From NCBI GenBank assembly GCA_963749535.1, contig CAVVNF010000015.1, forward strand, positions 26,037 to 90,036: 64,000 bases of DNA, written 5' to 3'. This document shows, piece after piece, positions 8,814 to 18,764 of the stretch. A program made the position numbers and the translations under genes. The notes beneath the pieces are model-generated. The model searched no databases, was not told where the DNA came from, and saw nothing but the letters and a program-made list of their open reading frames with translations. Origin of the DNA: Chersky-299 sp963749535 (GTDB taxonomy: Bacteria; Actinomycetota; Thermoleophilia; RBG-16-64-13). Position 1 is the stretch's first letter. Each line of letters opens with the position of its first letter.

Positions 8814-8887
8814 GATCCGCCCGGCCCAGCGCTTTGACCGGCCGGATTACTTCAGACTGAGCGGTCGAGGCTGAACGAGGTCTGCCG

Positions 8888-9604
8888 GTGAGTTCACGCT
8901 TCTTCACGACCGAAGCTCTCGTGATCGGCTCCATGCGCTTCAAGGAAGCCGACCGCATCGTGACGCTCTACACGCGGGAGCGGGGTCGCCTGAGCGGCAT
9001 CGCCCGCGGAGTCCGTCGAACCAAGTCCAAGGTCGGCGGTCGTCTCGAGCCCTTCACACTGTCCCAGGTGAGCCTCTATTCCGGGCGGAATCTGTACACC
9101 GTTGTTGGGGCGGAGACGCTGCGCACATTCCAGGCCGTCCGCGATGAGCTCTTTCGCATGGAGGAAGGGGCTCGCCTCTTGAGTGCCACGCGCCATCTCT
9201 TTCCCAGTGAGGAGCGCAACACGCCGGCTTTCAACCTGCTCGTGCGCGGCGTCGCGAAGCTGGCTGAGGCCTCCGATGCGGCTGAGGCTGCGAAGGTCGT
9301 CCTTGCCACCAGGCTGAAACTCCTGGCGGTCATGGGTTACGCGCCGGATCTCGGTAGGTGCGCACAGTGCGGCGGCGACGCTCCCCTTTTCGGCTTCTCG
9401 GCCAGTCTGGGAGGCGTGGTGTGCGAGTCCTGCGCGAATGAGGGTGCCACGGCCTGCTTTCTCCTCAGCTCCGGTGCCTTAGCGACCATGAGGCTTCTGT
9501 TGGAGAGCCCGCTGGCCGAGCTGACACGGATGGACGTAGACGACCGTGCCCTCACTGAAGTCGAGCAAGTGGTGAGCCAGACTTTGGCTTATCACGGGCA
9601 CTAG
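8888..9604 (+). CDS. recO: DNA repair protein RecO
   Basis: RecO mediates RecFOR loading of RecA and strand annealing in recombinational repair. The 238-residue protein begins with the N-terminal OB-fold (TTEALVIGSMRFKEADRIVTLYTRERG), followed by the helical domain and a zinc-finger pair of CxxC motifs (CAQC and CESC). GTG start. It usually follows era in this cluster; era is absent here, replaced by the GNAT gene and deoC. Confidence 0.94.
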   Translation: MSSRFFTTEALVIGSMRFKEADRIVTLYTRERGRLSGIARGVRRTKSKVGGRLEPFTLSQVSLYSGRNLYTVVGAETLRTFQAVRDELFRMEEGARLLSATRHLFPSEERNTPAFNLLVRGVAKLAEASDAAEAAKVVLATRLKLLAVMGYAPDLGRCAQCGGDAPLFGFSASLGGVVCESCANEGATACFLLSSGALATMRLLLESPLAELTRMDVDDRALTEVEQVVSQTLAYHGH

Positions 9605-9613
9605 GAAAGTCGC

Positions 9614-9635
9614 GGCGCCGGCCGTAGCCGGCGCC
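9614..9635. terminator. Hairpin between convergent recO and guaB
   Basis: A perfect 9-bp GC-rich stem (GGCGCCGGC, loop CGTA, then GCCGGCGCC) lies in the 41-bp gap between the recO and guaB stop codons. It can act in both directions. No long T-run follows. Confidence 0.6.
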
Positions 9636-9645
9636 CGTGCGTGAC

Positions 9646-11139
9646 TTACGAGAAGGGCAGCCGCCGCTCGTAGTTGGGCGCTTCCTTGGTGATCGTGATG
9701 TCGTGTGGGTGACTCTCCGTCAAGCCAGCCGCCGAGATCCGCATGAAGCAGGCTTTCCGGTGCAGATCCTCGATGGTGGCCGAGCCGGTATAGCCCATGC
9801 CGGCCCGCAGCCCTCCTACCAACTGGAAGACCACGTCGGAGAGGGGGCCCTTGTGCGGGACCATGCCCTCGATCCCTTCCGGGACCAGTTTCTTCTGGTC
9901 TTCCTGGAAGTAGCGGTCCGCGCTGCCTTCACTCATCGCCCCCACCGAGCCCATGGCCCGGTAGACTTTGTAGCTGCGACCTTCCCAGAGTACTCGCTCG
10001 CCCGGGCTCTCTGTCGTGCCGGCGAAGATCGACCCGATCATCACGCTGTGCGCACCCGTAGCGATAGCCTTCACCACGTCTCCTGAATACCGGATACCGC
10101 CGTCGGCAATGACCGGTATGCAGTACCTGTAGCCCTCGGCGGCGCAATCGGCCACCGCTGTGATCTGCGGCACGCCGCAACCTGTGACTATCCGGGTCGT
10201 GCAGATGGAACCCGGCCCGATACCGACCTTCACGGCATCGACTCCCCGGTCGATCAGCGCCTTGGTGCCCGCGGCAGTAGCCACGTTGCCCGCCATCAGC
10301 TGTATGTCGGGGTATTTCTCGCGTATGGACGCCACGACATCGAGGACACCCTTCGAATGGCCGTGGGCCGTGTCGATGCAGATCACGTCCGCCTGCGCCT
10401 CCACCAACGCTTCCACCCGGGCTTCCGTGTCCCTGGACACGCCGACTGCAGCGCCCACCCGGAGCCGGCCCAGCTCGTCTTTACACGAATTGGGGAACTC
10501 GATCATCTTGGTGATGTCCTTGATGGTGATCAGGCCGCGAAGCTTGAAATCGTCGTCCACCACGAGCAGTTTCTCGATCTTGTGGACTTTGAACCGGTCG
10601 ATCGCCTGATCCAGGGTCGTGCCCACCGGCACGGTGACCAGATTGGCGGACGTCATGAGTTCTTGGATCGGTTTGGAGTAGTCAGTCTCGAAACGGGTGT
10701 CCCTGTTGGTGACGATCCCCGCCAAGGTGCCGTCGGCGTGGATGATCGGCACGCCGGAGATCCGGTACTCTTTCATCAGTGCTTCCGCGTCTCCGTAGGT
10801 GGCCGTGAGCGGCAAGGTGATCGGGTCCACGATCATCCCCGCCTCGCTCCGTTTCACCTTGCGCACCATCTCGGCCTGACGCTCTATCGGCTGATTCTTG
10901 TGGATGATGGTTAGTCCGCCCTCGCGTGCGAGCGCGATAGCCAGGCCTGTTTCGGAAACAGTGTCCATGGCCGCGGAGAGCAGGGGGATGTTCAACGTGA
11001 TCTTCCGGGTGAGACGCGTACGAACATCGGTCTCTTTGGGTAGTATCCCGGATTCGGCCGGGATGAGAAGGACGTCGTCGAAGCTTAGACCCTCTTTACT
11101 CAGCTTGTGGTCCCAATCGATACTGTCCCAATCGGTCAC
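9646..11139 (-). CDS. guaB: Inosine-5'-monophosphate dehydrogenase
   Basis: GuaB oxidises IMP to XMP with NAD+, the committed step of GMP synthesis. The start is placed at the GTG at 11139, preceded by a GAGGAGG ribosome binding site; this gives 497 residues, the usual length. Domains are the TIM barrel start (LSFDDVLLIPAES), two CBS domains inserted at about residues 100-220 (MTSANLVTVPVGTTLDQA), and the catalytic loop GPGSICTTRIVTGCG with its active-site Cys. The flap ends in GMGYTGSATIEDLH. It is transcribed alone, opposite to its neighbours. Confidence 0.96.
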   Translation of the reverse strand: MTDWDSIDWDHKLSKEGLSFDDVLLIPAESGILPKETDVRTRLTRKITLNIPLLSAAMDTVSETGLAIALAREGGLTIIHKNQPIERQAEMVRKVKRSEAGMIVDPITLPLTATYGDAEALMKEYRISGVPIIHADGTLAGIVTNRDTRFETDYSKPIQELMTSANLVTVPVGTTLDQAIDRFKVHKIEKLLVVDDDFKLRGLITIKDITKMIEFPNSCKDELGRLRVGAAVGVSRDTEARVEALVEAQADVICIDTAHGHSKGVLDVVASIREKYPDIQLMAGNVATAAGTKALIDRGVDAVKVGIGPGSICTTRIVTGCGVPQITAVADCAAEGYRYCIPVIADGGIRYSGDVVKAIATGAHSVMIGSIFAGTTESPGERVLWEGRSYKVYRAMGSVGAMSEGSADRYFQEDQKKLVPEGIEGMVPHKGPLSDVVFQLVGGLRAGMGYTGSATIEDLHRKACFMRISAAGLTESHPHDITITKEAPNYERRLPFS

Positions 11140-11465
11140 GACCGACCTCCTCGCACTTTTCCAAAGGATTCTAGCGAAAACCCGCCACAAATGCATGGAA
11201 CCGGCGATACGTGCATATCATGGGACCGTAGGACACTGATTTGCTCGAGACCCATCCGTGCCCCTCGCCGCCTGCCCATCGGGCCCCACGCTCCGCCCGC
11301 CGATCGGGCCCCACGCGCCGCCTGACCGAGAGGCTCGACCCTCCGGCGTGATTCTCGCTCCCCGGTCGCTCTCCACGCGCGTCGTGACTCCGAACCCGCG
11401 CAGGCTCTACCTGTCCGGAGGGGCCGCTATAGTAGTATGGTCGGGTCGATCTCCCTGGGGGATTT
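11140..11465. other. Intergenic region between divergent guaB and the SbcD-like gene
   Basis: No gene is seen. On the minus strand a TAGAAT (from + strand ATTCTA near 11168) could be the guaB -10 box. On the plus strand TATAGT at 11428-11433 could serve the SbcD-like gene; neither has a strong -35 partner. A short direct repeat, ATCGGGCCCCACGC, occurs twice 23 bp apart (near 11278 and 11301). Confidence 0.5.
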
Positions 11466-12779
11466 ATGAGGTTTCGCTTCGTCCACGCCGCCGATCTCCA
11501 CCTGGATACCCCCTTTTCCGGACTCGCCCAGGTGTCGGAAGAGGCCGCCTCCTTGCTGCGCGATGCTTCGATCGAGGCCTTTGCTTCGGTCGTAGACCTT
11601 GCCGTCGAGAGGCAGGCCGAGTTCGTCGTTCTCGGCGGTGACCTCTACGACGGCGAGCAGCGGGGCGTGCGGGCCCAGATCGCTTTCCTGCGGGGGGTCG
11701 AACGGCTGGCCAGGCATGACATAAAGACCTTCGTCGTCCATGGCAACCACGATCCTCTGGGTGGCTGGTCCGCGGTGCGGAGTTGGCCCGCCGAGGTCAC
11801 CATCTTTGGCTCTGACGAAGTTTCGGCCGTGCAGGTGGAGTCTGACGGACGGGTGCTGGCCACTGTGTTCGGTTTGAGCTTCGGACGGAGGGAAGTCAGT
11901 GAGAACCTGGCGTTGCGGTTCCCGCGGGCGGGTGACCTCGGGGCCGCCCAGGGACGCCTGGCCGATGGTGGACTCAACATCGGGCTGCTGCACTGCTCCG
12001 TAGGGGATCAGCCGGAGCACTCCTCGTACAGCCCGTGCTCTCTGGCCGACCTCGCCGGTACCCAGATGGACTACTGGGCCCTCGGCCATATCCACCGAGC
12101 GCAGATACTGCGGCGGGGAGAACCCTGGGTCGTCTACCCGGGGAACACGCAAGGGCGCAGCCCGAAGCCCGCGGAGCTTGGGCCAAAGGGTGCAATGGTT
12201 GTTGAGGTCGAAGACTCGCGCGTTGCCCGGGTGGACTTCTTTCCCACCGACGCCGTCCGTTTTGTGAGTCTCGAGGTGGACGTATCCTTGCTCGATCGCG
12301 ATGCGGATGTGGGCTCGTTGCGGCAGGAGTTGTTGGCTCGCGCGGCGGGGGCACGCGAAGAGAATCCCGGCTGCGCCCTCCTCGCAAGGGTCAGCGTGAG
12401 CGGCCGCGGGCCGCTGCACCATGACCTCGTCGCTCCATGTGCCTGCGAGGACCTCCTGCGCGACCTGCGCGACGAGTTCACCGGTGAACGTCCGTTCTTC
12501 TGGTGGGAAAGCCTGCGCGACCACTCGAGACCCGAAGTCGATCTCGACGTGATCCGAGCCCGGAATGATTTCAGCTCCAGCGTGCTGGCGCTCTCGGAGA
12601 CTATCGCCCAGGATCCGGATGCGCGGGGCAAGCTCGCCCGCGAACTGAGTCCGACGGCGCCGGTCGGCCTTAGCCGCAACACTGAGCCCCTCTGCGAGGG
12701 CGACGTACCAGATCTGCTCGAAGACGCCCGCGCGCTGGCCCTCGAGCTGCTTGAGGAGGAGGCGGGCTCGTGCGAGTGA
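11466..12779 (+). CDS. Metallophosphoesterase of the SbcD/YhaO type
   Basis: A 437-residue calcineurin-like nuclease subunit, probably working with the next gene's ATPase in DNA end processing like SbcCD/Mre11-Rad50. Metal-binding motifs are in order: HAADLHLDTPF, GGDLYDGEQ, VHGNHDP, LLHCSVG and LGHIHRAQ. The C-terminal half lacks recognisable motifs and probably binds the partner or DNA. The stop overlaps the GTG start of the ATPase gene, so the two are translationally coupled. The closest known arrangement is the YhaO-YhaN pair of Bacillus rather than classic SbcD-SbcC. Confidence 0.88.
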   Translation: MRFRFVHAADLHLDTPFSGLAQVSEEAASLLRDASIEAFASVVDLAVERQAEFVVLGGDLYDGEQRGVRAQIAFLRGVERLARHDIKTFVVHGNHDPLGGWSAVRSWPAEVTIFGSDEVSAVQVESDGRVLATVFGLSFGRREVSENLALRFPRAGDLGAAQGRLADGGLNIGLLHCSVGDQPEHSSYSPCSLADLAGTQMDYWALGHIHRAQILRRGEPWVVYPGNTQGRSPKPAELGPKGAMVVEVEDSRVARVDFFPTDAVRFVSLEVDVSLLDRDADVGSLRQELLARAAGAREENPGCALLARVSVSGRGPLHHDLVAPCACEDLLRDLRDEFTGERPFFWWESLRDHSRPEVDLDVIRARNDFSSSVLALSETIAQDPDARGKLARELSPTAPVGLSRNTEPLCEGDVPDLLEDARALALELLEEEAGSCE

Positions 12780-15700
12780 CGGGTTGGTCCGTAGACGGGT
12801 TCGGCATATTGCACGACTACCAGAAGCGTGACCTGCCTGCTGGGCTGGCGGTGTTCGAGGGTCAGAACGAGTCGGGGAAGAGTACTTTGCATGATTTTCT
12901 ACGCGGGGTCCTCTTCGGTTTTCCACGCGTGGGGAGGAACAAAAGCTCGTACTATCCCCCGCTCAACGGTGGGCGACATGGGGGGAGGCTGTTCGTGGAG
13001 ACCGCGGATGGAGCTATCACGATCGAGCGTGAAGTCGGGCGTCCGCCGCGTATAACCAAAGAAGACGGCACCATTCTCAGTGACACTGAGTTTCAATTAC
13101 TGATCGGCGGTGTGGATGCCCAGATGTTCCGCACGGTCTTCGCATTCTGCCTCGATGAGTTGCGTGACTTCGATTCGCTTTCCGACGAGCAGGTGAGGGC
13201 GCGTATCTTCGCTGCCGGCGTAGGGGGGGCTGGTCCGTCGGTACGCGGCGTCATCCAACAGCTGGACAAGCGTGCGCAACTGGCCCTCAAGCCAAGGGCC
13301 CGCGACGCTCGCGTCAACAGTCTGCTGGCGGAGGTGATAGCCTGCGGCGCCGAGTTGGACGCAGCCCGCCGACAGGCTGAGGACTACCCCTTGCTTCTCG
13401 AGGAGGGGAGGGTCTTGTCGCACGACCTACAGACCGTGGAGCTGCGAGAGCACGGACTCCGGGCCGTTATCTCGCGCCACGAGCGGCTTCAAGAGCTATG
13501 GCCGGCCTGGCATCGCGCTGCGTCTGCCCGCGAGACCCTTTGTCACCTGGAGCCCGTGGACGAGTTCGTGTCCGATCCTCTGGGGCGGCTTGCAGAGGTG
13601 AGGCAGGCCATGAAGAGTTCTGGTGAGGTTCTATCGCGTCTAGAGGACCAACGGGATCGGCGCCGGCTGGAGGCGGAAGACCTACGCGGGAAACTCCGCT
13701 CTGATCTAGCGACGTTGCGGCCAGACGTGGAGACTCAAATCGACTTGCTGCCCCTCCAGAGGGAGCGCGGACGGGAACTGGCTCTTGCAGAAGGGCGCGC
13801 CCGGCAGGACGAGGACCGAGTGGTGCGTCAACTGGCAGAGCTTGGTCCCGGATACGACGAGGCCCTCGTGGCACAGATCGACGCCTCGCTTTCGCGTGCC
13901 GACGAGGCACGCCTATGGAAGGAAAAGCTCACCGAGGCGGCCGAGGCCCGTAGACGGGAAATGACGTCGCTCCACGGAACAACGCTCCTCCTCGGTAAAG
14001 CCGAGTCTGAACACACCAGGTTTGCGGCGGCGCTGGCGCAATCCGAGCCCCCGGATGCGCAAGACTTGGAAAAGAAGATGGAAGCGGTCCGTGGACTCCA
14101 GGCCAACCTGGCGTCCCTGGGCGCGAAGCAAGCGGCGATCGAGGCAAGTGACGCCCTGCTGGAGAGCACGGAACTCTTGGTCGGGCTTGAAAGTAAGGCG
14201 GACCGCATAGCGCGAGTGCGCCGCTGGTGGTTGGCGCCCGGGACCATCGCGGTGGTTCTGGTGGCGTTCGCGCTGTGGGCGGCCGTCACCGGGCGCACGT
14301 CGGATAGCATCATCTTCGTCGCGGTGATCTTTGCGCTCGTGGCCATGACGCTGGGGCTGTCAGCGAGAGGACGGGTCAAATCCCCTGGGGTTCCGGCCCG
14401 AAGGCGCCAGTTGGAGGAGGGGCGTCAGGCGCGTCAGGCGCTAGCCGATGAAGTCGCCCGTCTTCAACGCTCCTCGAAAGAGCTGGCGGAAGTCTTGGGC
14501 TTCCCTGGGCTCCCCGACCAGGACGCCCTGGATCGTCTACAGGTGAACGTCGCGGCCCAGCGACAGACGTTGGTCCGATGGCAAGACCAAAAACTCGAGC
14601 TCGTCAGGCTGGAGGAGAGACTGGAGGCCGCACGCCTCGAGGAAGGCGCCGCCCGCGCCGCGCTGGCCCGGGTCGAGGAGTAGCTCAGCCGGCTGGAGGC
14701 CGAGTTCAGCGCGAAGCTGGAGCAGTGGGGGCTCCCGAGTTCGCTGTCGCCGGCCGGCGCGGAAGACTTCCTCCGGGCGGTGCGGTCCGCGAAAGAACAG
14801 GTCGAAAGGCGCGATGAAAGTGCTCAGACCGTCGCGAGGCTGCGCTCCGAATCAGCGGTCTGGGAAGAGGCGACCTCACGACTGCTGGCGGCGGCAGGCC
14901 TCGATGGGTCAGGCCAGGAGACCACTCAAGGTTTGTTGCGACTCGACGAACTGTGCGGGGTCGACGCCGATATTCGCTCGAGGCTGGCTTCTTTGGAAAC
15001 GATGCTCGCCGAGCTGGAGACCGAGATCCAGGGTGCACGCGCCGACCTGGCACGCCGGATCCGAGACCGCGATGACCTGCTCAAGGAGGCCGGGGCGCAA
15101 GATGAAGCAGATTTCCAGCGTCGGTGGGAGATCTTCGAAGAGCGGAAGGAATTGCTGCGGGCCGTCGGGGAAGCTGAGGCCAGACTGCGCGAGGCCGTCG
15201 GCCGGGGCGCCGCCGCAGACGCGTTCGTCGCTGAACTCAGCCGCGGGGCCTTGGAGGATTGGCAGGATCGCCTGGAAGAGGCGCAACATCAGCTCACCGA
15301 GACGAGAGAACGGAACAATGAACTCGTCAAGCGGCAAGGCGACGCCGAACGTCGCCTGCGCGAATTGGAAGAGTCGACGGACGTGCCCGCACTCGAAACC
15401 CGTCTTCAGGGCCTTCGTACCGATCTCGAGGATGCGCTTCGGGAGTGGCGCGTGACGAGTCTGGCAGCCTCGCTGGTGCGCGAGACGCTATCGTGCTTCA
15501 CCCGGGAACGGCAGCCGTTTGTGCTGGCGGAGGCTTCCGAGATGTTCAGCAAGGTCACCGGAGGTAGGTATGAGCGCATCCTTCCGTCCATAGAAGAGGA
15601 CGGTATCGTGCTCATGTCCGCCGGTGGCAGCGCAAAGTCGCCCGAGCAGCTCAGCCGGGGCACGATGGAGCAGCTCTACCTCTGCATCAGGCTGGGCTTA

Positions 15701-15910
15701 GCCGAGGAGTTCTCCCGGCGAACGGAAAGCATCCCGCTGTTGATGGACGACGTGCTTGTCAACTTCGACGAGCAGCGCAGACGGGTCACGGCGGAATTGC
15801 TCGCCGATTTCGCCCGCCGGCACCAAGTGCTCCTGTTCACCTGCCACAAGGACGTGGTCGAGCTGCTGCGGGAGGTCGAGCCGCGCGTGCATGTCGTCGC
15901 TATGGGCTGA
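12770..15910 (+). CDS. YhaN/SbcC-like AAA ATPase with coiled coil, interrupted by an in-frame TAG
   Basis: A large SMC/Rad50-type ATPase of about 1046 codons. The N-terminal Walker A is GQNESGKST. Long coiled coils fill the middle, broken by two hydrophobic segments (about residues 484-533) that look like membrane helices, as seen in YhaN-like proteins. The C-terminus has the ABC signature region PEQLSRGTMEQLYL and Walker B PLLMDDVLVNFD. A single TAG at 14681-14683 (codon 638) interrupts the coiled coil while the frame continues unchanged to 15910. A Gln codon (CAG) would fit the heptad context, so this is probably a C-to-T error or a nonsense mutation. Confidence 0.85.
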
Positions 15911-15922
15911 CACCATGAGGCT

Positions 15923-16621
15923 TTGATCGTGCACAGCACCGGCATCGACGCAGTCATTCTCGACATGGATGGGGTCATCTTCGACACGGAGGGGATCTGG
16001 CACGCCGTGAGACGGGACTATGCCGTACAGCACGGAGGCCATTGGACAGAAGAGGACCAACGGGCTGTCATGGGAGACAATTCCGCGCAATGGGCGGCAT
16101 ATATGCGGACTCACTGCGGCGTCAACCTTGCCCCTGAGGATATCTATGCCGGGGTGGTCAAGGGGCTGCGGGAGAAATACGCGCAAGACCTACCCCTTAT
16201 CCCGGGATCAAGGGAGGCCATCGAGGGACTGGCCGCGCGGTACCGGCTCGGGCTGGCCTCTTCTTCGCCGCTCGAGCTCATCGAGTACGCGCTTGAGTTG
16301 GCGGATCTGCGGGCGCACTTTGCTTCGCTCGTCTCTTCCGACGAAGTGCCTCGTGGCAAGCCTGCTCCCGATGTATACCTGAAGGCCTGTTCCCGGCTCG
16401 AGACTGTCCCGGAAAAGGCGGTGGCGGTGGAGGATTCCACCAGCGGCCTTCAAGCCGCTGCCGCGGCCGGACTGGCGGTGATCGCGATCCCCAACCTAGG
16501 CTTTCCGCCGTCGGCTGCGGCCCTGGCCCTGGCGGACGTGGTTCTCGCGCAGATCGTCGATCTTGTTCCCGCGGTCATCGGGTCGCTGGATGCACGGGCG
16601 CACCCGTCGAGCCCGCGTTAG
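15923..16621 (+). CDS. HAD-superfamily hydrolase (beta-phosphoglucomutase/phosphatase type)
   Basis: A 232-residue haloacid dehalogenase-type phosphatase or phosphomutase of unknown substrate. Motif I is DMDGVIFDTEG (nucleophile Asp plus general acid Asp). Motif II is LASSSP, the motif III lysine is in RGKPAPDVY, and motif IV is VEDSTSGLQAA. A helical cap lies between motifs I and II (about residues 25-90). Either the TTG at 15923 or the GTG at 15929 could be the start. It follows the ATPase gene by 12 bp and may share its transcript, but no functional link is obvious. Confidence 0.88.
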   Translation: MIVHSTGIDAVILDMDGVIFDTEGIWHAVRRDYAVQHGGHWTEEDQRAVMGDNSAQWAAYMRTHCGVNLAPEDIYAGVVKGLREKYAQDLPLIPGSREAIEGLAARYRLGLASSSPLELIEYALELADLRAHFASLVSSDEVPRGKPAPDVYLKACSRLETVPEKAVAVEDSTSGLQAAAAAGLAVIAIPNLGFPPSAAALALADVVLAQIVDLVPAVIGSLDARAHPSSPR

Positions 16622-16635
16622 CGGAGGGAGGTGGC

Positions 16636-17088
16636 ATGGTTACCAGGGCGGAAGTAGAGGAGTTCCTTTCCGGAGGCGATTGGGCCGTTGTCGGAGCTTC
16701 GCAAGACCGGAGGAAGTTCGGCAACACCGTTTTCCGCGAACTCAAGAAACGCGGCCGCCAGGTTTACCCCATCAACAAGAATGCGACTCAGGTCGAGGGC
16801 GAACCCTGCTACGCGAGTCTGGCCGAGCTTCCTGGTAAAGTCGACCGGGTGGTGATAGTGGTGCCGCCCGAACAAACAGACGTGGTCGTGAAGGAAGCCG
16901 CAGACGCAGGTATCAGTCGGGTTTGGATGCAACAGGGATCGGAGTCCGACGCGGCGGTGGCGTACTGCCGCTCTCGGGGCATGACCGTGGTTTCAGGCCA
17001 GTGCATCCTGATGTCCTTGGGGCAGACGGATATCCGGGATCGGGATGACCGTTGGATCCGGGGCCGGGGAGGCGATGGACCCGAGTGA
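16636..17088 (+). CDS. CoA-binding (Rossmann) domain protein
   Basis: A 150-residue protein made only of the CoA-binding domain found in succinyl-CoA synthetase alpha subunits, like YccU-type proteins. The nucleotide loop is VVGASQDRRKFGNTVFREL, followed by VYPINKNATQVEG and the DRVVIVVPPEQT strand. QQGSESDAAVAYCRSRGM marks the C-terminal region. No catalytic domain is present; the physiological role of such proteins is not settled. A GGAGGTGGC ribosome binding site precedes the ATG. Its stop overlaps the GTG of the next gene. Confidence 0.85.
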   Translation: MVTRAEVEEFLSGGDWAVVGASQDRRKFGNTVFRELKKRGRQVYPINKNATQVEGEPCYASLAELPGKVDRVVIVVPPEQTDVVVKEAADAGISRVWMQQGSESDAAVAYCRSRGMTVVSGQCILMSLGQTDIRDRDDRWIRGRGGDGPE

Positions 17089-17510
17089 TCCGCATCTCCG
17101 ACAAACTGTCGCTGCCGGATGCCGAGGTCGAGTACCGCACTTCACGCAGCGGAGGGCCCGGTGGCCAGAACGTCAACAAGGTGAGCACTCGCGTCACCTT
17201 GCTCTTCGATGTGGCCGGTTCCGCGACGCTCACCGATGAGCAGCGCGATCTTGTATTCGAACGATTGGCCGGGCGGACGAGCAGGACGGGCATACTTCAG
17301 GTAACCTCGCAGCGCCATCGCACGCAGCTTGCAAACCGGGAGGCTGCCACTGAGCGCTTTGTTCGCCTCATGAGCGAAGCTTTGGCGGAAACTCCGGAGC
17401 GTAAGGCGGTGGCCGTCCCCAGGGCGGAGAAGGAGCGTCGTCTGGAGGAGAAGCACCTCCGGGCACGTATCAAGCGGGAGCGAGTCAAAGACTATGAGAC
17501 AGACGATTAG
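17085..17510 (+). CDS. arfB: Peptidyl-tRNA hydrolase ArfB (ribosome rescue)
   Basis: ArfB releases nascent chains from ribosomes stalled on mRNAs lacking a stop codon. The 141-residue protein carries the class I release factor GGQ motif as RSGGPGGQNVNKV, and a basic C-terminal tail (EEKHLRARIKRERVKDYE) of the kind that enters the empty mRNA channel. The GTG start at 17085 is chosen because it overlaps the upstream stop (GTGA) and conserved sequence begins right after it (IRISDKLSLP). Confidence 0.92.
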   Translation: MIRISDKLSLPDAEVEYRTSRSGGPGGQNVNKVSTRVTLLFDVAGSATLTDEQRDLVFERLAGRTSRTGILQVTSQRHRTQLANREAATERFVRLMSEALAETPERKAVAVPRAEKERRLEEKHLRARIKRERVKDYETDD

Positions 17511-17516
17511 GAGCGG

Positions 17517-18764
17517 GTGACGGACGAGGCCGGCGACAAGGTCAGGCAGCTCATCGACCAGGGAGTGGTCGTCCACGCCCCGGCGACAGTCTACGTGGAT
17601 GAGGATGTCGATGTAGGCCGCATCGCGCCCGGTGCGGTCATCCACGCCGGTTGCCGGATCAGGGGGCCATGGACCTCCATCGGGCCGGGGTCGGCTATCG
17701 GCTCGGAGGCGCCAGCGACCGTGGACAACTGTCAGTTGGGCCGGGACGTATCTCTGAAGGGCGGCTATTTCTCGGGCTCCACGTTCTTGGACGGTTCGAG
17801 TGTAGGCAGTGGTGCTCACGTGCGCCCCGGCACGCTGCTCGAGGAGGGGGCCAGCGCGGCTCACAGCGTGGGTCTGAAACAGACCGTCCTCCTGCCGTTC
17901 GTGACGGGCGGCAGCCTGATCAACATGTGCGACTGTCTTGTGGCCGGGGGAACGAGCCGAGCCAACCACAGCGAGATCGGCTCTTCCTACATCCACTTCA
18001 ACTTCACTCCGAACCAGGACAAGGCCACTGCGTCCCTGCTCGGTGACGTCCCTCGCGGCGTCATGCTGGATCAGCCGCCCATCTTTCTGGGCGGCCAGGG
18101 TGGTCTGGTAGGCCCGGCCCGACTGGCTTTTGGGACCATCGTGGCCGCTGGAGTGATATGCCGGCAGGATATCGTGGAGGGCAACTGTCTCTTTGTGGGA
18201 CGAGCCGGAGGCGGTGGCGGAACCCGTCCCTACGAAAACGGGGTATACACGGGGATCGAGCGCCTGGTCACGAACAACCTCCTGTATCTCGGCAACATCC
18301 GCGCTTTGTTGGCCTGGTATCGGGTGGCCCGCAAGCCGATCATGACCGGCTCGCCGAGCCAGGAGGCGTGCTGGACCGGCGCCGTGGAGGACCTGCAGTT
18401 GATCCTGCGGGAGCGGGTGAGGCGCATGGCGGAGATGGTAGGCATCATGGAACGGGCGTTAGACCGGGTGGGACAAGGCGCTGGTCCCGCCCTGTCCGAT
18501 GAAGTCGCGGCAGAGTACGGCAGCCTGGTGGCGGCCTGGCCTCGCATGGAGGCTCCTCTGGAGCAGGACGTGAGCGAGACGGTTGGCGCGGCTTCGCGCG
18601 AGGCCTTCTTGGCCGAATGGGGGCGCATAGTGCCACTCACTCCCTATCCAGAGGCGATCGCGCTGGTGAGTCCTCGGGCGCGGGTCGCCGGCACAGCCTG
18701 GCTTCAGGCCGTGGTGGAAGCGGTGGTGCAAACGGGGCGGGCCGCGATGGGCGGGGTGTCATAG
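17517..18764 (+). CDS. Left-handed beta-helix (GlmU C-domain-like) protein
   Basis: A 415-residue protein with hexapeptide repeats typical of left-handed beta-helix acyltransferases and GlmU-like proteins. Repeats run from about residue 20 to 240, including GRIAPGAVIHAGCRIRG, TSIGPGSAIGS and GSSVGSGAHVRPGT. The remaining 170 residues are helical with no recognised domain. No nucleotidyltransferase domain is present. The gene overlaps the glmM start, so a role in UDP-GlcNAc or sugar-phosphate metabolism is likely, but this is inference from context. GTG start. Confidence 0.72.
   Translation: MTDEAGDKVRQLIDQGVVVHAPATVYVDEDVDVGRIAPGAVIHAGCRIRGPWTSIGPGSAIGSEAPATVDNCQLGRDVSLKGGYFSGSTFLDGSSVGSGAHVRPGTLLEEGASAAHSVGLKQTVLLPFVTGGSLINMCDCLVAGGTSRANHSEIGSSYIHFNFTPNQDKATASLLGDVPRGVMLDQPPIFLGGQGGLVGPARLAFGTIVAAGVICRQDIVEGNCLFVGRAGGGGGTRPYENGVYTGIERLVTNNLLYLGNIRALLAWYRVARKPIMTGSPSQEACWTGAVEDLQLILRERVRRMAEMVGIMERALDRVGQGAGPALSDEVAAEYGSLVAAWPRMEAPLEQDVSETVGAASREAFLAEWGRIVPLTPYPEAIALVSPRARVAGTAWLQAVVEAVVQTGRAAMGGVS

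Noticed and set aside
14681..14683. TAG as a pyrrolysine codon in the YhaN-like gene
   Set aside because: No methylamine methyltransferase or pyl gene is in the window, and the position is a coiled coil rather than an active site.
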